Part shown: positions 52,485 through 61,880 of the stretch, piece after piece | How the letters are laid out: each line of letters starts with the position of its first letter | How positions within the stretch are numbered: the first letter of the stretch is position 1 | Source of the DNA: Gemmatimonadota bacterium | GTDB lineage: Bacteria; Gemmatimonadota; Gemmatimonadetes; Longimicrobiales; Gaopeijiaceae | Direction: 5' to 3' | DNA length: 64,000 nucleotides | Assembly: GCA_029262115.1 (NCBI GenBank) | Contig: JAJCZZ010000010.1 | Coordinates: 84,730-148,729, forward strand | Notes under the pieces: generated by a model | The model's database searches: none | Told to the model about the DNA's origin: nothing | The model's input: the letters and a program-made list of their open reading frames with translations, nothing else | Program-made: the position numbers and the translations under genes

Positions 52485-53672
52485 TCAGTCCACCGGCGTG
52501 TTACCGACGTATTTCAGGCCGCTCCCGGTATTGAACAGGACGACCTCGTCGTCTTCGGACAGGAGCCCACGGTGCATGAGTTGCGGTACCGCCGCCACCG
52601 TCGCGCCTCCCTCGGGGGCAGCGAAGATTCCGGTGTCCGCTCCCAGATGCTCCACCCAGGCCTTCATCACGTGGTCGGGAACTGCCACCGCGCCCCCATT
52701 TGATTCGCGAAGAGCCCGCAGAATCAGGAAGTCACCGACGGCTGCGGGAACCCTCAGCCCGGAAGCGTACGTGGCCGCGCCCTCCCACATTTCGGCACTC
52801 TCCTTCCCTTCTTCCCACGCCTTGACCATCGGCGCGCAGCCGGCCGCCTGGACCGTGAACATCTTCGGACGCTCGGAACCGATCCAGCCGAGCTCCTCCA
52901 TTTCGTCGAACGCCTTCCACATACCGATGAGACCCGTCCCTCCGCCCGTCGGGTAGATGATCGCATCCGGCAGACGGCGGCCGAGCTGTTCGAACAGCTC
53001 ATAGCCCATGGTCTTCTTGCCTTCGACCCGGTACGGCTCCTTGAGGGTCGACAGATCCCACCATCCCTTTTCCGCCACGCCCTGCTTGACCACCCGACCG
53101 CAGTCAGTGATCAGCCCGTCGAGAAGTTGGACGTCCGCGCCGAGCGCCATCATCTCCTGGAGAATTGGTTCCGGCGTGTCCTTGGGCACCACGACGTGGA
53201 CCGGCAGTCCGGCCGCCGCCCCGTACGCGGCAGCGGCGCTCCCGGCGTTCCCGGCCGAGGGAAGCGCCAACTCCTTCGCGCCCAACTCGAGGGCGCGCGA
53301 CACCGCCAGGCACAGCCCGCGGTCCTTGAAGCTTCCCGTGGGGTTGAGCGATTCGTTCTTGATGAGGACCCTGCGAATCCCCAGACGATCCGCCGTGCGC
53401 GGCGCATCGGTCAGAGGCGTCCACCCCTCTCCGAGCGAGACCTGACACCCCCGGTCACGGACGGGAAGGACCTCTTCGTACCGCCACAGATCGGCCCGCC
53501 GCGTCGCCACCCGATCCGGCGTGAACCACTTTGCGATCGCACTCAGGTCGTATCGCGCGAAGAGCGGTTTGCCCGCGGGGGAAAGTCCAATGAGTTGCTC
53601 GCTTTCGTGGCGCTCGCCGGTGGCCGTGCACTCGAGGTGTGTGGCACCGGGAAGTCGTGCGTCGTCGGTCAT
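52485..53672 (-). CDS. thrC: Threonine synthase-like PLP enzyme
   Basis: A 395-residue PLP-dependent beta-family enzyme. NESLNPTGSFKDRGL carries the Schiff-base Lys, and the phosphate-binding Gly/Ser stretch is PSAGNAGSAAAAYG. The N-terminal HLECTATGERHESEQLIGLSPAGKPLF is the segment typical of threonine synthases, which convert O-phosphohomoserine to threonine. No Cys-rich insertion is present. ATG 53672 overlaps the stop of the ABC permease-protease gene (ATGA), so it is the third gene of that operon. A different PLP lyase activity cannot be excluded from sequence. Confidence 0.87.
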   Translation of the reverse strand: MTDDARLPGATHLECTATGERHESEQLIGLSPAGKPLFARYDLSAIAKWFTPDRVATRRADLWRYEEVLPVRDRGCQVSLGEGWTPLTDAPRTADRLGIRRVLIKNESLNPTGSFKDRGLCLAVSRALELGAKELALPSAGNAGSAAAAYGAAAGLPVHVVVPKDTPEPILQEMMALGADVQLLDGLITDCGRVVKQGVAEKGWWDLSTLKEPYRVEGKKTMGYELFEQLGRRLPDAIIYPTGGGTGLIGMWKAFDEMEELGWIGSERPKMFTVQAAGCAPMVKAWEEGKESAEMWEGAATYASGLRVPAAVGDFLILRALRESNGGAVAVPDHVMKAWVEHLGADTGIFAAPEGGATVAAVPQLMHRGLLSEDDEVVLFNTGSGLKYVGNTPVD

Positions 53673-55696
53673 GCTACTCCAGAGGTGGATGGGGTGGACG
53701 TCTTGGGCACAGAGGACACGAGCCGATAGCCGGCGGTCAGGCCGAGCAACGCTACAGGCACCAACCAGAAGGGCGGCGGCGCGTCCGGGTCCATGAAGGC
53801 GGTCCGCAGGGCCGGCACCGATGCCAGCACCACGATGGCCCCGTTGTTGAGGACGTGCATGAGAACCCCGGTCCATAGGGATCGGGTCCGCCACACCGCC
53901 CAAGCAATCACCATACCGAGCCAGGCGGTCGGCAGAAAGCGGATGGCCGTTTCGAACGAGAGATGGAACGCGCCGAACACGAGGCCGTTCAGCACGACGA
54001 AGCGCCACGGTGTGAGCGAGCGCGTCCCACCCAGCAGCACGCCACGGAACACGACTTCCTCACACAGGGCGGGCGTCACGGCCAACAGGAAGAGCAGCCA
54101 TGCCAGGCGCCCCGGGGAATCCGCGGTGACGAGGTCTTCGAGCCCTTCCAGGACCTCCCAGGGGATGGGCAGGAAGAAGGTCTGGATCCATCCGATGCCC
54201 CACGCGACAGGGGTCGCTCCCACGATGAGCAGCAGGGCCCCGCCCAGCGCCCGCCGCGAGGGGGCGCGGAGCTGCATCGTCGCGACCGGGTCGAAGCCCC
54301 CCAGGCGCACGAACAGGAGCGCGGGCACGAACAGAAGGAGCCATTCGGCGGCCAGCAGACCCCGCTCCCCCAGGCGAAGCTGGAGGGCCACCCCCGCCCA
54401 GAAGAACAGAACGGCCACCCCCGCCACGAAGAGCATGGCCGCCTCGGGCGACGGAACCCGTCCGCTCCCCGCCGCCTCCCGCAGGCGGGCCCGCCACCCC
54501 GTACCGTCGTCCGTCGAGCCGCTGCCGCCTCCGAACAGCACGCGCTCGTTTCCAAACGAGGCGGCGGCAAAGGCGAGGGCGCCAGCGGCATAGAGCATGG
54601 TCGAGCCGATGACCAGGGTCGCGAGACCCCACCTCGCCTCACCGATCATGAGGTCCCGAAAGAGGAGAGACACGCCCGCGACCGGTACGACGGACAGCAT
54701 CGGCCCGAAGTCGATGCCGGGAAAGATCGGCAGCATGGCCGGGATGAGGACCAGCATGTACACGGGCGTGAGCGCGTTCTGCGCTTCCTTGAACGAGCTC
54801 GACCGCACCGCGATGCCGAGGAAGAGCGCCCCGAACAGAATCGCGAGCGGAATCAACGTCAGAAAGATGACGGCGACGGCGCTCCACGGCAGCCGGACTT
54901 CCAGCCCCAGAGCGGTCGTCAATTGCAGGAGGCCGGTCTGGAAGGTCAGGAGCATGCTCCCCAGATTCAGGGCCGCCGCGACGACCGCGATCAGGGCCAC
55001 GGTCACGAACTTCCCCGTCACGATGGCGCGGGCGGGCACCGGTGCCGTCATCAGAGTCTCGAGCGTCCCGCGTTCTTTCTCGCCGGCTGCGAGGTCGATG
55101 GCCGGATAGAACGCTCCCAACAGGGTGATCACGACCAGCAGGAGAGGCAGGATCCGTCCGAGGGTGTAGCCCCCGACCTCCTGAGGGAGCGCGACGGACG
55201 TGTCGGCCACATGGACCGGTCGGGCGAAGTCGGTCGGGAGGCCCTGCGCTCCGATGCGGCGGGCGAGCACGCTGTCGGCCCATTCGTCGACGGCCGCCCT
55301 CAACTCGCGGCGCCCGCGCAGGGACGGATCGGACGCCGCGTCGTAGACGATTCGGACCGAAGCGGCATCCGCGGACCCGGGGGTCGCGGTCACGATCGCA
55401 ACGGCCGACACGGAGTCGGACCGCACCGCCTCCACCGCGTCCTGCCCGATCGGGACCAACCGCAGCCCCTCTCGCGTGCCGACCACTTCGTAGAGGAGCC
55501 CGGACACGTCCCCGGTGAGCGCCACCGCGGCGGCCTCCGCTTCCAACTGCCGCATACCGAACAGCAAGAGTTGCTCGCTCGCGATCAGGATGACCGGGTA
55601 GAGCAGGACCGGGACCGCGATCATCATGACGAGCGTGCGGCGGTCCCGGAGCGTCTCCCGGAGCTCCTTCGCGAAGACCGTGCGCCACGCCGTCAC
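53669..55696 (-). CDS. ABC-2 permease fused to a CPBP membrane protease
   Basis: A 675-residue membrane protein. Residues 1-400 are an ABC-2/NatB-like permease: a first helix (TLVMMIAVPVLLYPVILIA), a periplasmic domain of about 150 residues, then helices beginning GRILPLLLVVITLLGAFYPA with AAGEKERGTLETLMTAPVPA before the membrane block. Residues about 460-650 are a CPBP (CAAX-type) protease domain with the catalytic EEVVFRG (CEEVVFRGVLLGG) and two His motifs (FGAFHLSF and MHVLNNG). The fusion is a known but little-studied architecture; it could export and cleave a substrate or protect against one. GTG 55696 overlaps the ATPase stop. Confidence 0.85.
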   Translation of the reverse strand: MTAWRTVFAKELRETLRDRRTLVMMIAVPVLLYPVILIASEQLLLFGMRQLEAEAAAVALTGDVSGLLYEVVGTREGLRLVPIGQDAVEAVRSDSVSAVAIVTATPGSADAASVRIVYDAASDPSLRGRRELRAAVDEWADSVLARRIGAQGLPTDFARPVHVADTSVALPQEVGGYTLGRILPLLLVVITLLGAFYPAIDLAAGEKERGTLETLMTAPVPARAIVTGKFVTVALIAVVAAALNLGSMLLTFQTGLLQLTTALGLEVRLPWSAVAVIFLTLIPLAILFGALFLGIAVRSSSFKEAQNALTPVYMLVLIPAMLPIFPGIDFGPMLSVVPVAGVSLLFRDLMIGEARWGLATLVIGSTMLYAAGALAFAAASFGNERVLFGGGSGSTDDGTGWRARLREAAGSGRVPSPEAAMLFVAGVAVLFFWAGVALQLRLGERGLLAAEWLLLFVPALLFVRLGGFDPVATMQLRAPSRRALGGALLLIVGATPVAWGIGWIQTFFLPIPWEVLEGLEDLVTADSPGRLAWLLFLLAVTPALCEEVVFRGVLLGGTRSLTPWRFVVLNGLVFGAFHLSFETAIRFLPTAWLGMVIAWAVWRTRSLWTGVLMHVLNNGAIVVLASVPALRTAFMDPDAPPPFWLVPVALLGLTAGYRLVSSVPKTSTPSTSGVA

Positions 55697-56430
55697 GGGG
55701 CCGCCCCCGCTCCGACCGGCACGACCAGGTCGAGGAACGCCCGCGTGAGCGAGGGCGCGCCAGTGAGGGCGATCAGCTCGGGCACCGTCCCTTCCGCGAC
55801 CAGACGCCCCTCCGCAAGCACGCCGACACGGTCCGCCAGCAACTCGACCTCTTCCATCTGGTGGGTGGAGAACAGGATCGCCTTGCCACGGCTCCGCTCG
55901 CGCTCGATGAAGTCGTAGATGGTGCGACCGCTCAGAACATCCAGACCCAGCGTGGGCTCGTCGAGGATCAGGGCCGGAGGGTCGTGCACGAGGGCACGGG
56001 CCAACGAGACGCGCTGCCTCTGGCCGGTGGAGAGGCGGCCGCACAGGCGGGCGGAGAAGTCTCCGATCTCGAACAGGGCTACCATCTCGTCGACGCGTTC
56101 CTCCAGGCCGCTCCCCTCGAGTCCCTGCAGCCGGCCGAAGTACTGGATGAGCTCGCGTGCCGTCAGGCGCTCGTACAGACCCATGGAGGCCGCCAGGAAC
56201 GCGATGCGCGCCCGGACCTGGAGAGGCTCGTCCACCACATCGGCTCCACCCACCGACGCGAACCCGGACGTAGGAGACAGCAGGGTGGCCAAGCAGCGGA
56301 GGGCGGTCGTCTTGCCGGCACCGTTCGGGCCCAGGAGGGCGTATACCTCGCCGGGGCGCACCTCGAGCGTGAGGTCCCGGACCGCGACGAGCGCTCCGTA
56401 GGTCTTGCCCAGCCCATCGAAGCGGATCAT
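55693..56430 (-). CDS. ABC transporter ATPase, NatA-like
   Basis: A 245-residue nucleotide-binding subunit. Walker A GPNGAGKTT is at about residue 36, the signature LSTGQRQRVSLARAL at about 134, Walker B ALILDEPTLGLD follows, and the switch His is in FSTHQMEEVE. It drives the permease-CPBP fusion encoded by the next, overlapping gene. Similarity is to the sodium-exporter NatA and multidrug ATPases, so an export direction is likely. ATG 56430 is used, and an in-frame ATG 11 codons upstream is possible. First gene of the operon that ends with the threonine synthase-like gene. Confidence 0.88.
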   Translation of the reverse strand: MIRFDGLGKTYGALVAVRDLTLEVRPGEVYALLGPNGAGKTTALRCLATLLSPTSGFASVGGADVVDEPLQVRARIAFLAASMGLYERLTARELIQYFGRLQGLEGSGLEERVDEMVALFEIGDFSARLCGRLSTGQRQRVSLARALVHDPPALILDEPTLGLDVLSGRTIYDFIERERSRGKAILFSTHQMEEVELLADRVGVLAEGRLVAEGTVPELIALTGAPSLTRAFLDLVVPVGAGAAP

Positions 56431-56577
56431 CGAATGTGGTGTAGAGAGCGCCGAAGAGCACATGGCTTGCAGGAGAGGCAGGCTACCCGGCCGCGCGGAG
56501 CCGGGCAACCGCGGGGGCGCCGAACCGCGTCCCAATTGTCAGTTCCACACGCCCCGAGTCCCCGACGACCCGTCGAC

Positions 56578-57138
56578 ATGACTGAACGCCAACTGATCCA
56601 GCAGGCCGCCGAGGGCGACGCCCGGGCGATCCGGACGCTGTATGACAGATACGCGCCGCGCGTGTACGCGGTGGTGCGGCGGATCGCCGCCGACGACGAG
56701 CTCGCTCAGGACTACGCGCAGGAAGCATGGATCCGAGCGGTTCGGGCGCTTCCGACCTTTCGCGGGGACGCTCGCTTCTCCACCTGGCTCCACCGGATCG
56801 CGGTGAACTCCGCGCTCCAGGCCATTCGGAAGTCGGAAACACGCCGGAAGCGTGAGGGCCCGGTGCCCGACCAGGTACCCGTGGCTCCGAAACGGAGCGA
56901 CGCGCTCCTCCAGCGGCGTCTCGAGAACGCTCTGGACGAGCTGCCGGAGGGGATGCGGCAGGTGCTGATCCTCCACGACGTCGAGGGCTATACACATGAC
57001 GAAATCGGAGATGTTCTGGGCGTGACGTCCGGGACGTCCAAGTCTCAACTGTTCAAGGCGAGGGCCAAGATGAGACGCATGCTCTCGACCCTGGGCGGTG
57101 CGGCACAGGAACCAGGAGCGGAAGCATGGAGCATCTGA
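56578..57138 (+). CDS. ECF sigma factor (RpoE-like)
   Basis: A 186-residue extracytoplasmic-function sigma factor. Region 2 (LYDRYAPRVYAVVRRIAADDELAQDYAQEAWIRA, about residues 21-54) binds the -10 element. Region 4 (about 120-170: DELPEGMRQVLILHDVEGYTHDEIGDVLGVTSGTSKSQLFKARAKM) binds the -35. ATG 56578 is used. The next gene, an anti-sigma with a zinc finger, starts before this stop, giving a coupled pair. The 147-base divergent gap upstream includes GAACC and GTTCC elements that could be its own promoter, but this was not resolved. Confidence 0.93.
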   Translation: MTERQLIQQAAEGDARAIRTLYDRYAPRVYAVVRRIAADDELAQDYAQEAWIRAVRALPTFRGDARFSTWLHRIAVNSALQAIRKSETRRKREGPVPDQVPVAPKRSDALLQRRLENALDELPEGMRQVLILHDVEGYTHDEIGDVLGVTSGTSKSQLFKARAKMRRMLSTLGGAAQEPGAEAWSI

Positions 57139-57773
57139 CCCCCGAGACGTTCGCGCGGCTGGTCGAGGAGGCCCCGGACTCCGCCGAGGAGCGGCATCTC
57201 GCGCTTTGCAGTGCGTGTGCGGACGAGCTGGCCGCCTTCAGAGTGCAGACCGACTACCTCGGAGCATTGCCGGAGCTCCTACCCCCGGTCGGGGACTGGA
57301 ACGTCCTGGAAGCCCGGCTCCGTTCGGACGGTCTGGTGAAAGACCGGGGCGTCCTGGACCGACTCGGTCTTGCACGTACCCCCGGTTGGATGAAGGCGGC
57401 CGCCGCCGTTCTGCTCTTCTTGAGCGGTACGGCGGTCGGGGCCACCCTGACCGCCTCGGAGTCGGGCGGGGGAGCGCCGTTCGGGGGCGATGTGTCCTTC
57501 GTGTCGGTGGAGGACGCAGCCGGAGCGGTGCGCCTGGCGGAGCGCCAGTACGTCGACGCGTTGGTCCGATACCAGGCGATGACGGGCGGGGACGCGGCGC
57601 CGGGACAGATCGCCGACCGGTTCGCGGCACTCGAGTATCTCGTGGCCGCCGGCCAGGCCGCCGTTCGTCAGGCTCCTGCCGACCCGTTCTTCAACGGACT
57701 GCTCGCCTCGACCATGGCGGAGCGCGAGTCGGTGGTGCGCCAGATCGCGTCCCGCCAGGACTCGTGGTTCTGA
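57126..57773 (+). CDS. Anti-sigma factor with zinc-finger motif
   Basis: A 215-residue membrane protein. The N-terminal HLALCSACADEL holds the HxxxCxxC pattern of zinc anti-sigma domains. One membrane helix (AAAVLLFLSGTAVGATLTA) near 97-115 divides it from a C-terminal helical part (about 130-215). It would hold the ECF factor at the inner membrane until a signal triggers release. The ATG is 13 bases inside the end of the sigma gene, so the two are coupled. The PDZ protein gene starts three bases after its stop. Confidence 0.85.
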   Translation: MEHLTPETFARLVEEAPDSAEERHLALCSACADELAAFRVQTDYLGALPELLPPVGDWNVLEARLRSDGLVKDRGVLDRLGLARTPGWMKAAAAVLLFLSGTAVGATLTASESGGGAPFGGDVSFVSVEDAAGAVRLAERQYVDALVRYQAMTGGDAAPGQIADRFAALEYLVAAGQAAVRQAPADPFFNGLLASTMAERESVVRQIASRQDSWF

Positions 57774-57775
57774 CC

Positions 57776-59071
57776 GTGTCTCGATCCGCACTCCAGTTCG
57801 TCGTCGCCGCCGGTCTCACGGCAGCCCTGGCGCCGTCCGTGGACGGTCAGCTTTGGCCGGACGTGCCGAAGCCGGCGACCGTGTGGTGGACACAGGATAC
57901 GACCGATCAGCGGGGGTGGATCGGCGTACAGGTCGATCTCCGCACGACGGTCGATGCGCGGTCCCGGCGAACGGTCGCGATCGTGGAAGGAGTGAGCCGG
58001 GACGGGCCTGCCTACCGCGCGGGTCTCAGGCGTGGCGACGTCCTTCTGGCAATGAACGGCGTCGATGCGCAGGAGCACTTCGCCCAGGCGGCCGCCCGCA
58101 TCCGACCCGGTGATCCCGTCCGGATCACGCTCATGCGGGACGGTCGGCGCAGCGATCTCAGCCTGGTGGCCGGGTCCCGGCCGATCGCGCGTGCCGAGGT
58201 GACCAGTGGCGTCTTCAGGATCGAAGTCGACTCCGTCGCCGAATCGATGTTCCGAGCCATGGACTCGCTCCGAGTCCACCTGGAGGGCCGTGGTCAGCTC
58301 CACGTCGTCGCGTCACGGGGCTCGGATGGGGCCACGACGGTGGTGCGTCGGGTCAGAGGACGGGACGGTCAGGACGGCGACACCGAGAATCTCGTCATCC
58401 GCCTCGGATCACCGTTCGGTGGCCAACAAGGCACCGTCGTGGATGTCGAAACGCACGGTGAGGTCCGTCCCCCCTTCGGCTTCTTCCTGTTCTCGGGCGA
58501 GCAGCACGACTCCTTGAAGCTGGAGATGGAGCGGTTGAACCGCGAACTGCGTTCGGTGCGGGCCAGGGAGGAGCGACTGGTGCGCGCGGCGAGCGGCGCC
58601 GGAGCAGTGACCGCACGGGCACAGGACGAGTTGGGCGTCCTGGCTCGCAGCCGGGCAATGCTCCGGGAGCGGACCGTGGCTCTCAAACGCTCGATGGAGG
58701 GCGCGGCGGTGGAGGCGGTGCGCGCCGCATCCGACCGCCCGGTCGACCACGATGCTGTGGTGGCTGCGCGGTTCACGCCCCTGGCTCCTTACGCGCTCGG
58801 GCAGAACCGGGCCGCCGGCGCCGAGATCGTGGATCTCCGTCCAGAAATGGCGGACTACTTCCAGGTCGAGCGAGGCGCCCTGGTCGTGGACGTGCCGACC
58901 GGGACGCCCGCCGCCCGCGCCGGCATCGTGCCCGGGGACGTGATCGTGCGAGTGGGTGGCAGGGTGGTCACGTCCGTGGCGGACTTCCGGCGGAATCTTT
59001 CGTTGGCCGGCCTGCCAGCGAACATAGCGTTGGTACGAAAGGGGCGCTCCGTCGAAGTCCTGATCCGGTAG
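57776..59071 (+). CDS. Exported double-PDZ protein
   Basis: A 431-residue exported protein (signal ALQFVVAAGLTAALAPSVDGQ) with two PDZ domains: one near 45-120 (GPAYRAGLRRGDVLLAMNG) and one near the C-terminus, about 360-430 (GTPAARAGIVPGDVIVRVGG). Between them is a long coiled-coil-like stretch (LKLEMERLNRELRSVRAREE, residues about 240-300). There is no trypsin or protease motif, so it probably acts as an adaptor or sensor. Co-operonic with the sigma/anti-sigma pair, it may present signals that control anti-sigma cleavage, as RseP/RseB do by different means. Start GTG 57776; GTG 57764 is an alternative. Confidence 0.8.
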   Translation: MSRSALQFVVAAGLTAALAPSVDGQLWPDVPKPATVWWTQDTTDQRGWIGVQVDLRTTVDARSRRTVAIVEGVSRDGPAYRAGLRRGDVLLAMNGVDAQEHFAQAAARIRPGDPVRITLMRDGRRSDLSLVAGSRPIARAEVTSGVFRIEVDSVAESMFRAMDSLRVHLEGRGQLHVVASRGSDGATTVVRRVRGRDGQDGDTENLVIRLGSPFGGQQGTVVDVETHGEVRPPFGFFLFSGEQHDSLKLEMERLNRELRSVRAREERLVRAASGAGAVTARAQDELGVLARSRAMLRERTVALKRSMEGAAVEAVRAASDRPVDHDAVVAARFTPLAPYALGQNRAAGAEIVDLRPEMADYFQVERGALVVDVPTGTPAARAGIVPGDVIVRVGGRVVTSVADFRRNLSLAGLPANIALVRKGRSVEVLIR

Positions 59072-59083
59072 AGAGCCGGTCGA

Positions 59084-60301
59084 CTACTCGTAGCGCAGCG
59101 CCACGATGGGGTCGAGTTTGGCGGCGCGTTGCGCCGGAAGGATCCCGAAGAAGAGCCCCACGCCAGCCGAGAACGCGAGCGCCGTGAACACCGCGGCCGG
59201 CGCGATGATCGTGTCCCACTCGGCGAAGCGTGTGAGGAGTTCTGCGGCGCCGTACCCTGCGCCCACCCCGACGATACCGCCCAGGGTGCACAGTGCCAAG
59301 GACTCCACGAGGAACTGGAAGAGGATCGTCCGTCGAGTCGCCCCGAGAGCTTTTCTCACGCCAATCTCTCGGGTTCGCTCGGTCACGCTGACGAGCATGA
59401 TGTTCATGATGCCGATGCCGCCGACCAGCAAGCTAACGCCCGCGATGCTGGCCAGGAGCAGCGCGAAGGTCTGATTGGTCTCGTTGAACGTCGCCAGGAG
59501 ATCGGAAGAATTCCGGATGTTGAAGTCGGCCTCCGCGCCCGGTCGGATGCGGTGCTCCCGGCGCATGATCCGGTCGATGACACCGAACGCCTGGTCGAGT
59601 TGCTGCGGCGACGCCGTGGCCGCGTAGATCGAGTTGAGCCGTTCCCGCCCGCCGAATACGCGGTACTGCGCGGTGGAGACCGGAATGAAGATCTGGTCGT
59701 CAGGTCGGATCCAGGCGGCCTCACCCTTCTCCTGCAGAACGCCGACCACTTCGAAGGGGACGCCGCGGACCTGAATCGTCTGGCCGATCAAGGCGCCCGC
59801 GGACGTACCGCCGAGCGCCTCCGGGACGTTATAGCCGAGCACGGCCACACGACGCCGTCCCTGTACTTCTCCTCGATTGAAGTACCGACCCGCCTGGAGC
59901 GCGTGATCGTACATCGGAAAGTAGTCCGGCCACGTGCCGACGATCTGATTATTCGAGTTCCACCGGAGGTAGGCGATCTGCTGGCGCGACGACACTTCCG
60001 GCGCGACCGACAGGAGCCCCTCCGAACGATCACGTAGCGCCTCGGCGTCCGAGACGCTCAACTGACTGGTCTCGCCGCGTGACACGCCGCCCCACATCTG
60101 CTGGCCCGGTCGGATGGTCAGGACGTTCGTTCCCATCCGCTCGATCTGCTGCTCCACGCTCGCTTGAGCACCCTCGCCCAACGCGACCACCGAGATGACG
60201 GCGGCAACACCGATGACGATACCGAGTGTGGTCAGGATCGAGCGCATCACATTCGCCCGGATGGCGCCCAGCGACACCATGATGATCTCGAGAATCAGCA
60301 T
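59084..60301 (-). CDS. MacB-type ABC transporter permease
   Basis: A 405-residue permease of the MacB/FtsX family with the usual layout: first helix near residue 25, the MacB_PCD periplasmic domain (about 45-240), then three C-terminal helices (GIGIMNIMLVSVTERTREIG followed by LALCTLGGIVGVGAGY and FGILPAQRAAKLDPIVALRYE). In this family the permease couples ATP hydrolysis to a tripartite pump. The ATPase is a separate gene (61877-62584), so this is the split form. It is the last gene of a four-gene operon, ten bases after the adaptor gene. Confidence 0.92.
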   Translation of the reverse strand: MLILEIIMVSLGAIRANVMRSILTTLGIVIGVAAVISVVALGEGAQASVEQQIERMGTNVLTIRPGQQMWGGVSRGETSQLSVSDAEALRDRSEGLLSVAPEVSSRQQIAYLRWNSNNQIVGTWPDYFPMYDHALQAGRYFNRGEVQGRRRVAVLGYNVPEALGGTSAGALIGQTIQVRGVPFEVVGVLQEKGEAAWIRPDDQIFIPVSTAQYRVFGGRERLNSIYAATASPQQLDQAFGVIDRIMRREHRIRPGAEADFNIRNSSDLLATFNETNQTFALLLASIAGVSLLVGGIGIMNIMLVSVTERTREIGVRKALGATRRTILFQFLVESLALCTLGGIVGVGAGYGAAELLTRFAEWDTIIAPAAVFTALAFSAGVGLFFGILPAQRAAKLDPIVALRYE

Positions 60302-60311
60302 CGTACGAACC

Positions 60312-61880
60312 TCACCGGCCCCTCGGGCGACCGCCTCCGCCGAAAGGAGATCCGCCCGTACGGCTGCGGATGTTGTTCAGGAACTCCTGCTGCTGAGCCT
60401 GGAGCTGTGCCGCCCCCACCACGGCCAGGACATCGCCTTCTTCCAGACCCGACACCACCTCCGTGTTGTCCCAGTCGTTCAGACCCACCTGGATTACCCG
60501 CACCTCGGGCTGACCCTGCGAGTTGATGACGAAGACCGCGGCGGGACGGCTCTCGCGCGCAGGAGCTCCCCCTTCATCCGCATCGGCGGCTGGGGCGCCC
60601 AAGCCATCCCGGGCTGCTCCGGCACCCTGCCGGAAAGCCTGCGCGAGCACGCGCATCGAATCCTGGCTGATTTCCCCGCGCTGCACACGCGCGCGCAGAG
60701 AATCCAGGCGCGCGCCGCCACCGGCCACGCCTGGTCGACCGCCTCCGGCCCCCCCGCCCTGTCCGCGCGCTCCGGCCGCACGGTCAGCTGCGCCGGGACG
60801 CCCCGCTGCAGGTGCGCTGCCTTCTGCGGGCGCTCCGTCCGCCGCCGCCGCGCCGCCGGGACGCCCGTCCCCGCCTCCCGCTCCTCCGCGGCCGCCGCGC
60901 ATCATCGAGCGTAGATCCATGCTCTCGACATCCATGCCCAATGCCATTGCGGCCGGACCGACATCGGCGAGCTGGACAATGGCGCTGTTCGGCACGAGCA
61001 CGACGTCGATGGCCTCATTGATGAGGATGTTCACCTCGGCATTCATACCGGGCTTGAGCAGCCCCCCCCGGTTGTCGAGCCGGACGATGACCGGGAACAT
61101 GGTCACGTTCTGCTCGACCACGGCTTGCGGCTCGATCTTCTCGACGATTCCCCGGAACATACGATCAGGGAAGGCCTCGACCGACACCGTGGCGGTCTGA
61201 CCGGGCAGCAGCTCCCCCATATCCGTCTCGTCGACGAGGGTGCGGACCTGCATCTGGTCGAGGTTCGCCATCACGAACAGCGTCGTACCACCCGAGACGT
61301 TCTGGGAGGCGGACTGGATGACGTACCCCTCCTCCACGTTCTTCTGGATGATGGTGCCGCCCAGAGGGGCTCGGATCGTGACGTCGCTGAGGCGGAGTTG
61401 AGACAGCTCGTTGTTGGTCTCCGCCTTCACCAAATTGGCACGAGCGTTCGCAGATTCGAGGCGAGCGCTCTCGTGTTCCTGCTCGGTGATCACCTGCGCC
61501 TCGAGAAGCTGCTGCGAGCGCCGGAGCTGCGCCTGGGAGATCTCCACCCTGGCTTGTGCTACCTCCAGATCGGCCGCGGTCTGATCGTAGGCGTTGCGCA
61601 CATCGCGGGGGTCGACTTCCGCCAGGAGCGCGCCCGGCTGCACTTTGTCGCCGATGTCGGTGTGGAGACGTAGGATCTCGCCGGAGGCCTTCGACTTCAC
61701 CTCGACGATGCGGATCGGTTCGACCGTACCCGTTGCCTCCGCCTGAATGGTCAGATTGCCGCGGGTCACCTGCTCCGTCTGGAGAGACGTTGCCGAATCG
61801 GCCGCCTCACCCGTCTCGCAACCGGATGCGGAGACGGCAATGAGCGCCGCGATGGCAAGGCCGGTCGAGCGAATGGTCAT
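60312..61880 (-). CDS. MacA-like periplasmic adaptor with a large Gly/Ala-rich insertion
   Basis: A 522-residue membrane-fusion protein, lipobox VSASGC at residue 21. It follows the HlyD/MacA order: lipoyl half ([20 protein letters not shown]), alpha-helical hairpin (about 95-165), second lipoyl half and beta barrel ([21 protein letters not shown]). Between VPNSAIVQL (near 297) and [19 protein letters not shown] (near 448) lies about 130 extra residues of low complexity, rich in Gly, Ala, Arg and Pro, with a short helix ([15 protein letters not shown]). MacA homologues lack this. The start overlaps the ATPase stop (ATGA). Confidence 0.9.
   Translation of the reverse strand: MTIRSTGLAIAALIAVSASGCETGEAADSATSLQTEQVTRGNLTIQAEATGTVEPIRIVEVKSKASGEILRLHTDIGDKVQPGALLAEVDPRDVRNAYDQTAADLEVAQARVEISQAQLRRSQQLLEAQVITEQEHESARLESANARANLVKAETNNELSQLRLSDVTIRAPLGGTIIQKNVEEGYVIQSASQNVSGGTTLFVMANLDQMQVRTLVDETDMGELLPGQTATVSVEAFPDRMFRGIVEKIEPQAVVEQNVTMFPVIVRLDNRGGLLKPGMNAEVNILINEAIDVVLVPNSAIVQLADVGPAAMALGMDVESMDLRSMMRGGRGGAGGGDGRPGGAAAADGAPAEGSAPAAGRPGAADRAAGARGQGGGAGGGRPGVAGGGARLDSLRARVQRGEISQDSMRVLAQAFRQGAGAARDGLGAPAADADEGGAPARESRPAAVFVINSQGQPEVRVIQVGLNDWDNTEVVSGLEEGDVLAVVGAAQLQAQQQEFLNNIRSRTGGSPFGGGGRPRGR

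Noticed and set aside
53697..56461. Single 930-codon protein covering permease and ATPase region
   Set aside because: The part before GTG 55696 is a shifted reading of the ATPase gene. The ATPase is intact in its own frame and the GTGA overlap marks the real boundary.
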